From: Corynebacterium riegelii
GTDB lineage: Bacteria; Actinomycetota; Actinomycetes; Mycobacteriales; Mycobacteriaceae
DNA: 64,000 nucleotides
Assembly: GCF_016728505.1 (NCBI RefSeq)
Contig: NZ_CP068159.1
Location: forward strand, 434,001 to 498,000
Reading direction: 5' to 3'
Part shown: piece after piece, positions 46,109 through 54,187 of the stretch
Numbering within the stretch: position 1 is the first letter of the stretch
Layout: every line of letters begins with the position of its first letter
Translations under genes and position numbers: made by a program
Notes under the pieces: model-generated
The model's input: the letters and a program-made list of their open reading frames with translations, nothing else
Told to the model about the DNA's origin: nothing
Databases searched by the model: none

Positions 46109-46226
46109 ACAAATATGCATATGCATATATGCATGAGTAATGGTCAGCGCGTTTTTTCAATAAGGCACTCGTTAATGAAAATTAGCCGCGACCTGCAAAC
46201 ATGCATATATGCATATGCATATTTGT
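46109..46226. repeat. Nested AT-rich palindrome with 27-bp perfect arms
   Basis: Outer arms 46109-46135 and 46200-46226 are perfect reverse complements built from ATGCATAT units (start ACAAATATGCATATG). An inner dyad TTTTCAATAA (46154-46163) / TTAATGAAAA (46172-46181), 9 of 10 paired, has exactly the same centre (46167.5). Strikingly AT-rich in a GC-rich chromosome. It could be a bidirectional terminator, a protein-binding site or a mobile-element end pair. Confidence 0.85.
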
Positions 46227-46278
46227 TGAAACGAGGGGCCAGACACCGTCAACGAAGGGGCGCCGTCAGCGAGGGGCA

Positions 46279-47490
46279 CTACTTCAGCGAGTCGAACAGT
46301 GCTTGGGCGCCGGCGTCGTCCCAGACGGCGACATTGCCTACGTCCGTATCCATGAAGTCATAAATCGGGATCGTTTCCGTGCGCACCCCGCCGCGCATGG
46401 CCAGCGCCACTCGCGCCAGGCTCCACACGTGGTCGCCTTGATCCACGGTGAACATCGCTGGCGTAGTCCACATCAAGGGGATCATGCGGAAAGGATTGAG
46501 CAGCGTTGCAGGTGACGTCACCTTGCTCATCACCGCAGCGAGGAACTCACGCTGGCGAACCACACGGTCCAAATCACCCAGCGCGGTGGCGCGCGTACGT
46601 ACGTAGCCCAGGCCGGTCGCGCCGTCCATCTTCTGGCAACCCGGCGCGAGGCTGATATTTGCCAGCGGGTCCGTGATCGGTTCCGCCACGCAGATCTCTA
46701 CCCCGCCGACGGCGTCCACAACGTTGGCCAGACCGCCCATGCCGATCTCTGCGTAGTGGTCAATGCGCAGGCCCGTGGACTGTTCCACCGTCTGCACCAG
46801 AAGCGGCGCACCGCCGTAGGCGAACGCGGCGTTGATCTTGTCGTAGCCGTAGCCCGGCACCTCAACGTAGCTATCGCGCGGAATGGACATCAGCGTCGCT
46901 CGCCCAGCGCGGGGGAGATGCATCAGCATGATCGTGTCCGTGCGGGTGGAGCCGATATCGCCACCCGTGCCTAGGCGGTCAATCTCGTCCTGGCTCATGC
47001 CAGTCCGCGAGTCAGAACCGACGAACAGCCAGTTCGTCCCAGCCGTGTTCGCTACCTGTTGCGTGGGCATGGCTTGGGTGCGGTTTAGGCGGGCGTCGGC
47101 AAGCAGCATGCCCACGATGGAGAGCACTAGGACGGTGAGGATGACCAGGCTGCCGCAGCCGACGCAGCCGGGACGTTTGCGCCTGGGCCGCGGGCGGGGT
47201 TTCGGTTTGGGCCGCGGGCGCTCGTGGATCTGCATAGGGACCGGCTCACGACGCTGCTGAACGGGGCGCTGCTGAACGGGGCGCTGCGGCAGCTCGTCGG
47301 GCATGATCTGGCGCGCACGCTGCTCGTGCGGTGTGCGTCGCGGCTGGTACTCCGAAGATCGGTATTCCGAGGTCCGCCGGGAGGAATCGCCGCTAGCATC
47401 ACGACGACGCACTGGCCTGCCGTAGCGGTCCAGCAGCGGCTTGCCATCTTTGCCGTAGACGTACTGGCTACGGTCCTCCCGGTTATCCAT
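46279..47490 (-). CDS. LytR-CpsA-Psr (LCP) family cell-wall ligase
   Basis: 403 residues. Seen: a charged, Arg/Pro-rich cytoplasmic N-terminus (about 1-108, RSEYQPRRTPHEQ, PKPKPRPRPRRKR), one transmembrane segment (about 114-133, LVILTVLVLSIVGMLLA) and an extracytoplasmic LCP domain with SRTGMSQDEIDR, LMSIPRDSYVEVPGYGYDKINAAFA split by a conserved Arg-Asp, and YAEIGMGGLANVVDAVGG. Known: actinobacterial LCP proteins attach arabinogalactan to peptidoglycan, so this links to the arabinogalactan genes at the left end. No C-terminal LytR_C domain is present. Confidence 0.9.
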   Translation of the reverse strand: MDNREDRSQYVYGKDGKPLLDRYGRPVRRRDASGDSSRRTSEYRSSEYQPRRTPHEQRARQIMPDELPQRPVQQRPVQQRREPVPMQIHERPRPKPKPRPRPRRKRPGCVGCGSLVILTVLVLSIVGMLLADARLNRTQAMPTQQVANTAGTNWLFVGSDSRTGMSQDEIDRLGTGGDIGSTRTDTIMLMHLPRAGRATLMSIPRDSYVEVPGYGYDKINAAFAYGGAPLLVQTVEQSTGLRIDHYAEIGMGGLANVVDAVGGVEICVAEPITDPLANISLAPGCQKMDGATGLGYVRTRATALGDLDRVVRQREFLAAVMSKVTSPATLLNPFRMIPLMWTTPAMFTVDQGDHVWSLARVALAMRGGVRTETIPIYDFMDTDVGNVAVWDDAGAQALFDSLK

Positions 47491-47542
47491 GGCCTAGAAG
47501 TCTAGACCGCGGAACGTATCCCCCGCGAGAGGCGACTAGCTA

Positions 47543-49129
47543 CTAGCGCTGCTCACCAGCGGAACCAGCGGCACCAGCGGAGCCAGCGGCACCAGCGGAG
47601 ACCGTGGAGACTGCGTTAGGCCAGGTGCCCTCTGCAACCATCTTCGCCTTGCGCTCCTCCCAGAAGTTGGCGTTCTGGATGCCCAAGGCCTGTGGGTCGA
47701 ACTGCGGGTCCAGGCCGGCCTTCTTCTGGCGACGGTAGTCCCACAGGCACTTCATGGCCGGGACCTGCAGGAAGAGGATGGCCACGATGTTGAGCCATGC
47801 GGTGGCGCCCACACCGATGTCGCCTAGCGCCCACGCCGTGCCTGGGGTGGTGGTTGCGCCGACGAACACGGCGACAATGATCAGGACACGCAGCAGCCAG
47901 ATGATGGCGGTACGAGCGTTCTCGTTCTTTACCCAGCGGTTGAGGTAGGTGAAGTTCACCTCTGCCATGTAGTAGTACGCAAGCACGGTGGTGAAGGCGA
48001 AGAACATAATTGCCAGCGCCACAAAGGTCGGACCGAAGCCACCAGCCAGCGTGTTCAGACCTTCCTGGACAAAGCCGGGGCCGACGGGGACGTCGGTGGG
48101 CAGGGAGCCCTCGTAACGCGGGGTGCCCTCCTCAGTCTGGTTCTCAAACACGCGGTACATGTCGGTGGAGATGATGATGAACGCGGTAGCGGAGCAGACG
48201 AACAGGGTGTCAATGTACACCGCGAAGGACTGTACGAAGCCCTGCTTTGCCGGGTGGGAAACCTCAGCGGCAGCAGCGGACTGCGGGCCGGTGCCCTGGC
48301 CGGCCTCGTTGGAGTAGATGCCGCGCTTCACGCCCCATGCGATGGCGGCGCCGAGCATGCCGGAGAAGATTGCCTCCTGGTCAAAGGCGGAGCGGAAGAT
48401 CAGGCCGAAGACCTGCGGGATCTCAGACGCGTTCACGAACAAGATCACGATTGCCAGGATGATGTAGATCGCCGCCATGAACGGCACGACCATGGATGCG
48501 AAGTTAGCAATGCGCTTCACGCCACCGATGATGATGAAGCCCAGCAGGATCGCCATGATCGCTGCAGAGATCCACACGTTGATTCCCCACGCGTTCTCCA
48601 CGGCGGCGGCCACACCGTTGGCCTGGATGCCGGGCAGGAAGTAGGAGGTTGCCAGAATCATGGAGATGGCGAAGATGATGGCGTAGACCAGCGCGAACGG
48701 CGCTGCCTTGGTGTGGGAGTAGGCCTTCTCAATGTAGTAGGCCGGACCACCGCGGTACTCACCAGTATCGCGGTCTTTTTCCTTGTAGATCTGCGCCAGG
48801 GTGCACTCCACGAAGGAGGTTGCGGAACCCAAGAACGCCACGATCCACATCCAGAACACGGCACCCGGACCGCCGAATGCGATCGCGGTGGCCACACCGG
48901 CAATGTTGCCCACGCCGACACGGCCGGCAAGGGAGATCATCAGGGATTGGAAGGAGGAAATGCCAGCCTCTGAGCTTTCGCCGTGGCGAAGTTGCTTGAG
49001 CATGTCAGGGATGCAGCGCAGCTGCATGAACAGGGTCACTGCAGTGAAGTACACACCTGCGCCAAGACAGAGGTACACCAGCCATTGGGACCAGATGATC
49101 CCGTTGAGGGTATTGATAAATGCTTCCAC
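47543..49129 (-). CDS. Alanine/glycine:cation symporter (AgcS family)
   Basis: 528 residues, GTG start at 49129 with AAGGAG before it. Seen: about 11 hydrophobic segments and the family motif NEAGQGTGPQSAAAAEVSHP (about 273-292), plus GVGNIAGVATAIAFGGPGAVFW. Imports alanine or glycine with Na+ or H+. The C-terminal 20 residues are a low-complexity tail of repeated SAGAAG units encoded by a short GC-rich tandem repeat (about 47550-47600), which may vary in length between strains. A TACGTAT dyad lies upstream. Confidence 0.92.
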   Translation of the reverse strand: MEAFINTLNGIIWSQWLVYLCLGAGVYFTAVTLFMQLRCIPDMLKQLRHGESSEAGISSFQSLMISLAGRVGVGNIAGVATAIAFGGPGAVFWMWIVAFLGSATSFVECTLAQIYKEKDRDTGEYRGGPAYYIEKAYSHTKAAPFALVYAIIFAISMILATSYFLPGIQANGVAAAVENAWGINVWISAAIMAILLGFIIIGGVKRIANFASMVVPFMAAIYIILAIVILFVNASEIPQVFGLIFRSAFDQEAIFSGMLGAAIAWGVKRGIYSNEAGQGTGPQSAAAAEVSHPAKQGFVQSFAVYIDTLFVCSATAFIIISTDMYRVFENQTEEGTPRYEGSLPTDVPVGPGFVQEGLNTLAGGFGPTFVALAIMFFAFTTVLAYYYMAEVNFTYLNRWVKNENARTAIIWLLRVLIIVAVFVGATTTPGTAWALGDIGVGATAWLNIVAILFLQVPAMKCLWDYRRQKKAGLDPQFDPQALGIQNANFWEERKAKMVAEGTWPNAVSTVSAGAAGSAGAAGSAGEQR

Positions 49130-49154
49130 GGACGCTCCTTAAGTATCCAGGCGT

Positions 49155-49174
49155 TACGTATCGGGGAATACGTA
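49155..49174. promoter_or_regulatory. TACGTAT inverted repeat upstream of agcS
   Basis: TACGTAT (49155-49161) and ATACGTA (49168-49174) are perfect complements separated by 6 bases, 26 bases upstream of the agcS start codon in the gap shared with the YjiH-type gene. The symmetry and position suggest a repressor site; the binding protein is unknown. Confidence 0.5.
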
Positions 49175-49324
49175 TTTAGAGAATGTAGGCCATAACTGTG
49201 TGCCGCGGGTCACATTGGGGAAAATTTCTTTGTCTCGGTCACCAGACTGATGCATTTCACAACCCATTACATTCGTGACCTACTTCACGAGACAATCGGG
49301 AAACCCTGTGAAAGGAGTCCGTCC

Positions 49325-50746
49325 GTGGAAAACCACCACCAGCAAATTCACCGCAGCAAACTGCGCCCGGCCTATAACGTGAAAAACATCCCCGCGATGC
49401 CGGAAGCGCAGATAGACGCCGAAACAAACCCAACAGCAACTGACTCTGGTCCCGTCCATGCGCCGCATCTGTGGCGTTTATTCCTCTACTCGGGCATTGG
49501 CATTTTCGCCTTCTTCATCCCATTTACCGTTGGGGAAAAGAAGACGATTCTGTTGGACCACATTGTCAGCTGGATTATTGCCACGCTTGGCCCTGGTACC
49601 GGCTATCTCGCCCTTGCGGCCATCGTTGCGGGCACGATTTACCAGTTCGTTTCCGGCCGCTGGAGGGAAGATTACGCACGCACAATCTTCGCTTTCCTCT
49701 CCATACTTGCGGTCGTGCTGTGCGCGATGTTGGTCTTTGATTTCGGCCCGGCGTTTCTGCACAACCCGGACATTGGCCCGTTCATTCTGAACAAGCTTGT
49801 GATCTCTGTTGGCCTGTTGATTCCTGTTGGCGCGATCTTCCTTGGCCTGCTGGTTGGCTTCGGACTCATGGAATTCATTGGCGTGATGGTGCAGCCGATT
49901 ATGCGCCCGGTGTTTAAGACGCCGGGTAAATCCGCCGTTGATGCCGTCGCCTCGTTCCTCGGCTCCTATTCCTTGGGCTTGTTGATTACGGACCGCATGT
50001 ATAAGTCCGGCAACTACAACGGCAAGGAAGCCTCCATCGTCGCCGCGGGGTTTTCTACGGTTTCTGCAACGTTCATGGTCATTGTTGCCAAGACGCTTGA
50101 CCTGATGGATTACTGGCTGACGTATTTCTGGCTGACCTTTATTATTACGTTCATTGTCACCGCGATTATGGTGCGCATTCCTCCCATTAGCCGGATGTCT
50201 GAGGACTACTATCCTGGCGCGCAGCCGCACCCAGAGCAGCAAATCAGCGGCAACCGTGTAAGCGCTGCGTGGAATGAGGCGAAGCGTGAGCTGGCGCGCG
50301 CGGAGTCCCTGCCGAAGGTGCTGTGGGTGAACTTCCGCGACGGCTTAACCATGGCGGTGCAGGTGATCCCGGGCATCATGTCCGTGGGTGTGATCGGTCT
50401 GACGCTTGCCACCTACACGCCGGTATTTAAGGCGCTTGGCGTGGTGTTTTACCCGGTGGTGTGGCTGCTTCGCCTGCCTGACCCGTGGGCGACTTCCGGC
50501 GTGCTTGCCTCCGGCCTTGCAGAGATGTTCCTGCCCGCCACGCTGGTCGCCGGCACCGACAACATGGTGCTCAAATTCACCGTTGCGGTGGTGTGCGTGA
50601 GTCAGATCTTCTTTTTCTCAGCGATGGTGCCGGCGGTGCTGGCCACCGACATTCCGCTGAATGTGACCAAGATAGTCGTGATCTGGTTCATCCGGGTGGT
50701 GCTCACGGTGGTCATTACCGTGCCGGTTGCGCACTTAGTGTTCTAG
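49325..50746 (+). CDS. YjiH-family transporter next to the hut genes
   Basis: 473 residues from GTG 49325 (MENHHQQIHRSKLRP), chosen because AAAGGAG lies 8 bases upstream; the frame opens at 49250. Seen: a hydrophilic start, about nine to ten membrane segments and two nucleoside-recognition (Gate)-like domains with KSAVDAVASFLGSYSLGLLIT and LASGLAEMFLPATLVAGTDN. Known: YjiH-type proteins are poorly characterised membrane carriers. Its position, convergent with hutG and beside hutRHUI with no other transporter, suggests histidine or urocanate uptake, which is inference only. The last four bases are shared with the hutG stop. Confidence 0.72.
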   Translation: MENHHQQIHRSKLRPAYNVKNIPAMPEAQIDAETNPTATDSGPVHAPHLWRLFLYSGIGIFAFFIPFTVGEKKTILLDHIVSWIIATLGPGTGYLALAAIVAGTIYQFVSGRWREDYARTIFAFLSILAVVLCAMLVFDFGPAFLHNPDIGPFILNKLVISVGLLIPVGAIFLGLLVGFGLMEFIGVMVQPIMRPVFKTPGKSAVDAVASFLGSYSLGLLITDRMYKSGNYNGKEASIVAAGFSTVSATFMVIVAKTLDLMDYWLTYFWLTFIITFIVTAIMVRIPPISRMSEDYYPGAQPHPEQQISGNRVSAAWNEAKRELARAESLPKVLWVNFRDGLTMAVQVIPGIMSVGVIGLTLATYTPVFKALGVVFYPVVWLLRLPDPWATSGVLASGLAEMFLPATLVAGTDNMVLKFTVAVVCVSQIFFFSAMVPAVLATDIPLNVTKIVVIWFIRVVLTVVITVPVAHLVF

Positions 50747-51666
50747 GGGCTTTTGCTTGTCGACGCCACGTGGCAAGCCCCCACAATCGCCTCTATAAGC
50801 CGCGCCGCCACCTTGGCGGTGCACCCATCAATGTCGTAGGTGGGGTTGAGTTCAACCACGTCCACCAAACGAACGCGTCCGGTGGACGCGACGGCTTTCA
50901 CCATGGCGTAGACCTGCTCCAGCGCAACGCCCAGGCCAGCGGGGGCGGATACGCCTGGTGCCACCCACGCTGGCAGGAGGTCTAGATCAATGCTCAGGTG
51001 TATCGGCTTGTCACCGGCCACGGACTCAAGCGCCTGATCGGCGGCCTGCTGCGGGGAAAGGCCAAGCAGCTCCTCATCTAAAACAACGCGCACATCGAGT
51101 TCCTCGGCGGTATCGAAGAGCACCTTCGTGTTGTTCGGCTTGGAAATGCCGATGACTGAGTAGTCGAAGGCTTCTTTGCCCACGAGATCAGCAATTTGTA
51201 GAAATGGCGTGCCCGAAGTCGGCTGGTCTGCTTGGCGCAGGTCAAAGTGCGCATCAAAGTTCACAATCTGCAGGTCCCCTAGCGCCTCGTAGGCACCGCG
51301 GTGGGAGGCAAATGACGTCTCGTGGCCACCGCCCAGCACAACGACAAGGTTGCCTGCGGCGATGAGGTCGCGAACGGTATCGCTGAGTTCGCGCTGGGCG
51401 GATTCGAGGTCGGTGCCGTGGGTGGAGATATCGCCGGCGTCGGCAAGCAAAAAGGGCTCTTGGACCGCAAAACCACTCAGCGCGGCGCGAAGGGCGGCCG
51501 GGCCAGCGGCAGCGCCAACGCGGCCTTCGTTGCGACGAACCCCCTCGTCAGAGCAAAAACCAACCAAGGCGACCCCACCAGTGGGAATGTCTGTAGTGAC
51601 AATGTGGTGCCATCGCGGACCGTCTGCGCGGCCCTGCCACACCGAACCTGTGCTTGCTGCATTCAT
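50743..51666 (-). CDS. hutG: Formimidoylglutamase HutG (arginase fold)
   Basis: 307 residues from ATG 51666 (MNAASTGSVWQGRADG). Hydrolyses N-formimidoyl-L-glutamate to glutamate and formamide, the last hut step. Seen: ureohydrolase metal motifs GGGHETSFAS (about 116-125), NFDAHFDLR (about 141-149) and SIDLDLLPAW (about 228-237), all with Asp/His ligands for a binuclear Mn site. The divergent hutR gene begins 37 bases away. Formamide-releasing HutG type is inferred because no formiminoglutamate deiminase (HutF) or deformylase is present. Confidence 0.9.
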   Translation of the reverse strand: MNAASTGSVWQGRADGPRWHHIVTTDIPTGGVALVGFCSDEGVRRNEGRVGAAAGPAALRAALSGFAVQEPFLLADAGDISTHGTDLESAQRELSDTVRDLIAAGNLVVVLGGGHETSFASHRGAYEALGDLQIVNFDAHFDLRQADQPTSGTPFLQIADLVGKEAFDYSVIGISKPNNTKVLFDTAEELDVRVVLDEELLGLSPQQAADQALESVAGDKPIHLSIDLDLLPAWVAPGVSAPAGLGVALEQVYAMVKAVASTGRVRLVDVVELNPTYDIDGCTAKVAARLIEAIVGACHVASTSKSP

Positions 51667-51703
51667 GCGGCACAGCTTATACACGCAGATATACTTGCGC
51701 GCT

Positions 51704-52447
51704 ATGACGGAAAAGCCTCAGGTACCCGCCGCACGCAACGTGCTGCGCATCCTGACGCTGCTAGCAAGCACGGACACACCGATTTCCGCGCGGCGCATTA
51801 TGCATGAACTCGACCTGCCGCGTTCAACCACCTACCACCTGCTGCGTGAACTGGAAGATTCCGGATATGTGGTTCATCTTGACCACCCCAGCACCTACGG
51901 CTTGGGGTTGGCGGCGTACCAGATGAGCCAGGCGTACACCACGCAGCAGCCCTTGGTGCGCATGGCGGCAAAGTCCCTGGAAAAGATCGCTGCGATGGCA
52001 GGCGGGTCCACCCACTTATCCCGTCTAGCAGGCACGGAAGTGCTCTACCTCCACGAAGCACGCGCGCCCGGCGCGGTCTCCCTTGTCACCGTGAAGGGGG
52101 TGCGGCTGCCGGCACTGCGTACCGCCTCCGGGCGTGCAATGTTGGCACACCTGCCGGAGTCTGAGCTGCGCGCCATTTTTGCCACCTCTGAAAACCGGCC
52201 GCTCTACAAAGACCTGCAGGAACAGCTGGAACAGGTGCGTGAGCGCGGCTGGTCCACCGAGATCGAAGAGGTTGCCCGCGGCCAAGAAAGCATTGCCGTT
52301 GCCGTGCTTGATCACCTCCAGCGGCCGGCCGCTGCGGTTGCTGTCACATTCCCTCTTTGCAACGATGACGCGAAGAAACAGCAGCTTGTGGACGCTTTGA
52401 AAGAAACTGCAGAAATTTTGAAGCAGAAGTTCTTTGATAAACGCTAG
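51704..52447 (+). CDS. hutR: IclR-family regulator of histidine utilisation (HutR)
   Basis: 247 residues from ATG 51704 (MTEKPQVPAARNVLR); a longer frame upstream is antisense to hutG. Seen: winged helix PISARRIMHELDLPRSTTYHLLRELE (about 26-51, split by a turn) and an IclR effector domain with GVRLPALRTASGRAMLAHL. Located between divergent hutG and hutH, which starts 10 bases after its stop. Known: an IclR-type activator HutR controls hut genes in corynebacteria. A short dyad-like TATACACGCAGATATA lies in the 37-bp hutG-hutR gap. Confidence 0.87.
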   Translation: MTEKPQVPAARNVLRILTLLASTDTPISARRIMHELDLPRSTTYHLLRELEDSGYVVHLDHPSTYGLGLAAYQMSQAYTTQQPLVRMAAKSLEKIAAMAGGSTHLSRLAGTEVLYLHEARAPGAVSLVTVKGVRLPALRTASGRAMLAHLPESELRAIFATSENRPLYKDLQEQLEQVRERGWSTEIEEVARGQESIAVAVLDHLQRPAAAVAVTFPLCNDDAKKQQLVDALKETAEILKQKFFDKR

Positions 52448-52457
52448 AGTTTGGCGC

Positions 52458-54005
52458 ATGAACCAGACCACCACTGTGCAGGTAGGCATCGGCGCACTCA
52501 GCATCGCAGATGTTGTCGCCGTCGCCCGTGAAAACGCCAAGGTTTCCATTGACCCTGAGGCCATTGCAGCAATCGCAGAAACGCGTGCGCGCGTTGAAGA
52601 ACTCGCGGAAGACCCCACTCCGGTCTACGGCATCTCCACCGGCTTCGGTGCGCTTGCCCGCCGCCACATCCCGCACGAACTGCGCGAGCAGCTGCAGGTG
52701 TCACTCGTGCGCTCCCATGCTGCGGGCTCTGGCCCTGAGGTAGAGCAGGAAGTGGTGCGCGCCACCATGCTGCTTCGTTTGTCCACGCTGTGTACCGGGC
52801 GTACCGGTGTGCGTCCCGTCGTGGCGGAAACCTACGCTGCAGTCCTGAACGCTGGCATCACTCCGGTGGTGCACGAGTACGGCTCGCTCGGCTGCTCGGG
52901 TGACCTGGCGCCGCTCGCGCACTGCGCGCTCGCGCTGCTTGGTGAGGGCGACGTGCGTGTCGGCGGCGGCCCAATCGTCAGCGCCGCCGAAGCCCTGGCA
53001 GAGGCGGGTATTGAGCCGCTGGTGCTCCAGGAGAAGGAAGGCCTGGCGCTGATCAACGGCACCGATGGCATGCTGGGCATGCTGTGCCTGGCCATTACGG
53101 ATCTGCGCGAAGCAGCGAAGGTTGCCGATATTGCGACCGCAATGACGGTGGAAGGTCTTACGGGCACGCTCACCGTGTTCGCCGATGACTTGCAGCAGCT
53201 GCGCCCCCACCCGGGCCAGGCGGATGCGGCGTACAACATTCGCACCGTTGCGGATGGCTCCGAAATCCTGGCGCGTGCCGCCGAGGAGTTTCGCCAGAAG
53301 CAGGTGCAGGACGCCTACTCGGTGCGCTGCGCACCCCAGGTCGCGGGCGGTTTCCGCGACACCGTCGACCACGCCGCACTGGTGGCTTCGCGCGAGCTGG
53401 CCTCCGCCATTGACAACCCGGTCGTAGCCCTCGACGGGCGCGTGACCTCCAACGGCAACTTCCACGGCGCACCCGTTGCGTACGTGTTGGACTTTTTGGC
53501 GGTGGTGGTGGCGGATTTGGCGTCCATTAGCGAAAGGCGCACCGACCGCTTCCTGGACACCGCACGAAACCGTGGTCTGAACGCGTTTCTTGCGGATGAC
53601 CCGGGTGTGGATTCCGGCCACATGATCGCGCAGTACACCGCCGCGGGCATTGTCAGCGAGCTGAAGCGCTGCGCCATGCCGGCCTCGGCCGATTCGATCC
53701 CCTCGTCCGCGATGCAGGAGGACCACGTGTCCATGGGCTGGGCGGCAGGCCGCAAGCTGCGCCGCGCCGTCGACGGGCTGCAGCGCGTGCTGGCAATTGA
53801 GATCCTCACCGCTGCGCGCGCGTTGGACATGCGCGACGGCGCCTGCGCGCCGGGCACGCAGGCCGCGGTTGACCTGCTTCGCACCCGCGTGGAGGGCCCG
53901 GGCACGGACCGCTTCCTCGCACCCGAGATCACCCACGCCGTGGAGCTGGTGCAAAGCGGCAAGTTTGTCACCGCCGTCGAGGCCGCGGTGGGCGAACTGC
54001 GCTAG
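52458..54005 (+). CDS. hutH: Histidine ammonia-lyase
   Basis: 515 residues from ATG 52458. Removes ammonia from L-histidine to give urocanate. Seen: the MIO-forming tripeptide as C146-S147-G148 (YGSLGCSGDLAPLAH) where most enzymes have Ala-Ser-Gly; the catalytic Tyr loop YGISTGFGALARR (about 58-70); QEDHVSMGWAAGRK and the C-terminal region are all conserved. The lyase signature allows Cys at this place, so activity is expected. First of the hutH-U-I series, which share a strand with gaps of about 180 and 28 bases. Confidence 0.94.
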   Translation: MNQTTTVQVGIGALSIADVVAVARENAKVSIDPEAIAAIAETRARVEELAEDPTPVYGISTGFGALARRHIPHELREQLQVSLVRSHAAGSGPEVEQEVVRATMLLRLSTLCTGRTGVRPVVAETYAAVLNAGITPVVHEYGSLGCSGDLAPLAHCALALLGEGDVRVGGGPIVSAAEALAEAGIEPLVLQEKEGLALINGTDGMLGMLCLAITDLREAAKVADIATAMTVEGLTGTLTVFADDLQQLRPHPGQADAAYNIRTVADGSEILARAAEEFRQKQVQDAYSVRCAPQVAGGFRDTVDHAALVASRELASAIDNPVVALDGRVTSNGNFHGAPVAYVLDFLAVVVADLASISERRTDRFLDTARNRGLNAFLADDPGVDSGHMIAQYTAAGIVSELKRCAMPASADSIPSSAMQEDHVSMGWAAGRKLRRAVDGLQRVLAIEILTAARALDMRDGACAPGTQAAVDLLRTRVEGPGTDRFLAPEITHAVELVQSGKFVTAVEAAVGELR

Positions 54006-54049
54006 CTGTTCGCGCACTAGCCACCAGCGCTAGCCACCACGCGCGGGCG

Positions 54050-54063
54050 TCTCGCATGCCAGA
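54050..54063. promoter_or_regulatory. Candidate HutR site upstream of hutU
   Basis: TCTCGCATGCCAGA is a dyad (TCT/AGA ends around GCATGC) in the 182-bp gap before hutU. It resembles the TCTG-N6-CAGA type of site recalled for corynebacterial HutR, with one arm base changed. Weak on its own. Confidence 0.4.
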
Positions 54064-54187
54064 CTAATCGACGCCACGACCCCTGTCGGTTCCCACGTAA
54101 GGGCACTAATCTGCCCTCATAGTGACCCAAACCACAGTCCCAACCACAGTCTCAACGTTGGGACCTAGAGAACCGAAGGAGTCGTCC

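Larger units (their letters stand above)
45845..46278. other. 430-bp gene-free convergent gap, three kinds of repeats
   Basis: No gene seen. It holds a degenerate CGTCTCGCGTCG-type low-complexity tract (about 45845-45950), an exact 64-bp tandem duplication (45964-46091) and a nested AT-rich palindrome (46109-46226). Both flanking genes end here, so any signals should be terminators rather than promoters. Confidence 0.7.

Noticed and set aside
45593-46134. Several minus-strand open frames of 80-177 codons across the C-rich tract
   Set aside because: They translate the low-complexity repeats into Gly/Arg-rich strings without ribosome-binding sites or homologues.
50746-50781. GGGGCTT...AAGCCCC hairpin as a terminator for the YjiH-type gene
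   Set aside because: The stem is only seven bases with a long loop, lacks a T-run, and lies inside the hutG coding end.
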